Shown here piece after piece: positions 63,943 through 64,000 of a DNA stretch of 64,000 nt. A program made the position numbers and the translations under genes. Source of the DNA: Anaeromassilibacillus sp. An250 (GTDB taxonomy: Bacteria > Bacillota > Clostridia > Oscillospirales > Acutalibacteraceae). The DNA is taken from the NCBI RefSeq assembly GCF_002159845.1, contig NZ_NFJK01000009.1:1-64000 (forward strand). The letters run 5' to 3'. Numbering within the stretch: the stretch's first letter is position 1; each line of letters begins with the position of its first letter. The notes under the pieces were generated by a model that did no database searches, was not told the origin of the DNA, and worked only from the letters and a program-made list of their open reading frames with translations.

Positions 63943-64000
63943 ATGAGCTATGACGAAACCATGTTCGGTACGGCGCCTCCTTTCTCTTTTGAGGAAACCG
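63943..64000 (+). CDS. Partial CDS at window end, probably conjugation protein
   Basis: ATG 63943, one base after the previous stop, reads M-S-Y-D-E-T-M-F-G-T-A-P-P-F-S-F-E-E-T to the window end. Too short to name; position suggests a VirB4-type ATPase or a small gene before it. Confidence 0.5.
   Translation, partial: MSYDETMFGTAPPFSFEET

Larger units (their letters stand above)
38048..64000 (+). mobile_element. Integrative conjugative element (right end outside window)
   Basis: About 26 kb, all genes on the plus strand and tightly packed, clearly more GC-rich than the prophage. It contains ArdA-like proteins, DNA methylases, a Tad-type pilus set and VirB2-, VirB3- and VirB6-like conjugation genes, in the order known from large Clostridia conjugative elements. 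Relaxase, coupling protein and integrase are not seen and are expected past 64000. The left boundary is only approximate. Confidence 0.85.

Overview
The window reads as two mobile elements lying side by side in the chromosome of a gut-type Clostridia bacterium (Oscillospirales or Lachnospirales relative; judged from gene families and regulatory style, not from a marker gene). No host housekeeping gene, rRNA or CRISPR array is visible.

Positions 1 to about 37.9 kb are most of a siphovirus-type prophage, more AT-rich than what follows. Its left (early, replication, integration) end lies outside the window. Small Cys-rich genes and a late sigma-like regulator (1-2.7 kb) are followed by about 430 bases that hold no gene but fold into many stems and end in a tRNA-like element (2.76-3.18 kb). 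A putative small terminase (3.8 kb) follows. A block of small minus-strand accessory genes, a short serine recombinase and two YjcQ-like genes (5-8.9 kb) separates it from the large terminase (9.0 kb). Then come portal, minor head protein, scaffold, capsid and connectors (11-18 kb), tail tube, a frameshifted tail chaperone, tape measure and tail tip (18-29 kb), amidase and two holin-like proteins (30-31.6 kb), and a second set of adhesin and fibre genes after lysis (31.6-35.2 kb). The right end carries a minus-strand XRE regulator operon and one more accessory gene. Two morons (a protein phosphatase at 13.6 kb, a membrane OB-fold-like pair at 19.7 kb) sit inside the structural operon. Three structural genes (terL, portal, tail tube) share a repeated GTGCCAAGTGCC leader element next to a hairpin, and three minus-strand accessory loci share an almost identical promoter.

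From about 38 kb to the end is an integrative conjugative element, GC-rich and entirely plus-strand. It starts with a defence-evasion and cargo section: four ArdA-like antirestriction paralogues, LPD28, DUF4314, DUF3849, SpoVG-like and YodL-type proteins, and a Dam-type adenine methylase. A complete Tad/Flp-like pilus machine follows (pilin-like protein, prepilin peptidase, CpaB, TadZ-like ATPase, CpaF, TadB, TadC, pseudopilins; 50-57 kb). The conjugation genes then begin (secreted Trp-rich protein, VirB2-like DUF3852, VirB6-like membrane protein, VirB3/PrgI-like protein), with a cytosine methyltransferase encoded by two overlapping reading frames. The conjugative ATPase, relaxase and integrase would lie beyond the right edge.

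The most notable items are the structured RNA plus tRNA-like element, the repeated late-gene leader modules, the shared accessory promoter, the covarying hairpin repeat in the conjugative element, and the dual-frame methyltransferase.
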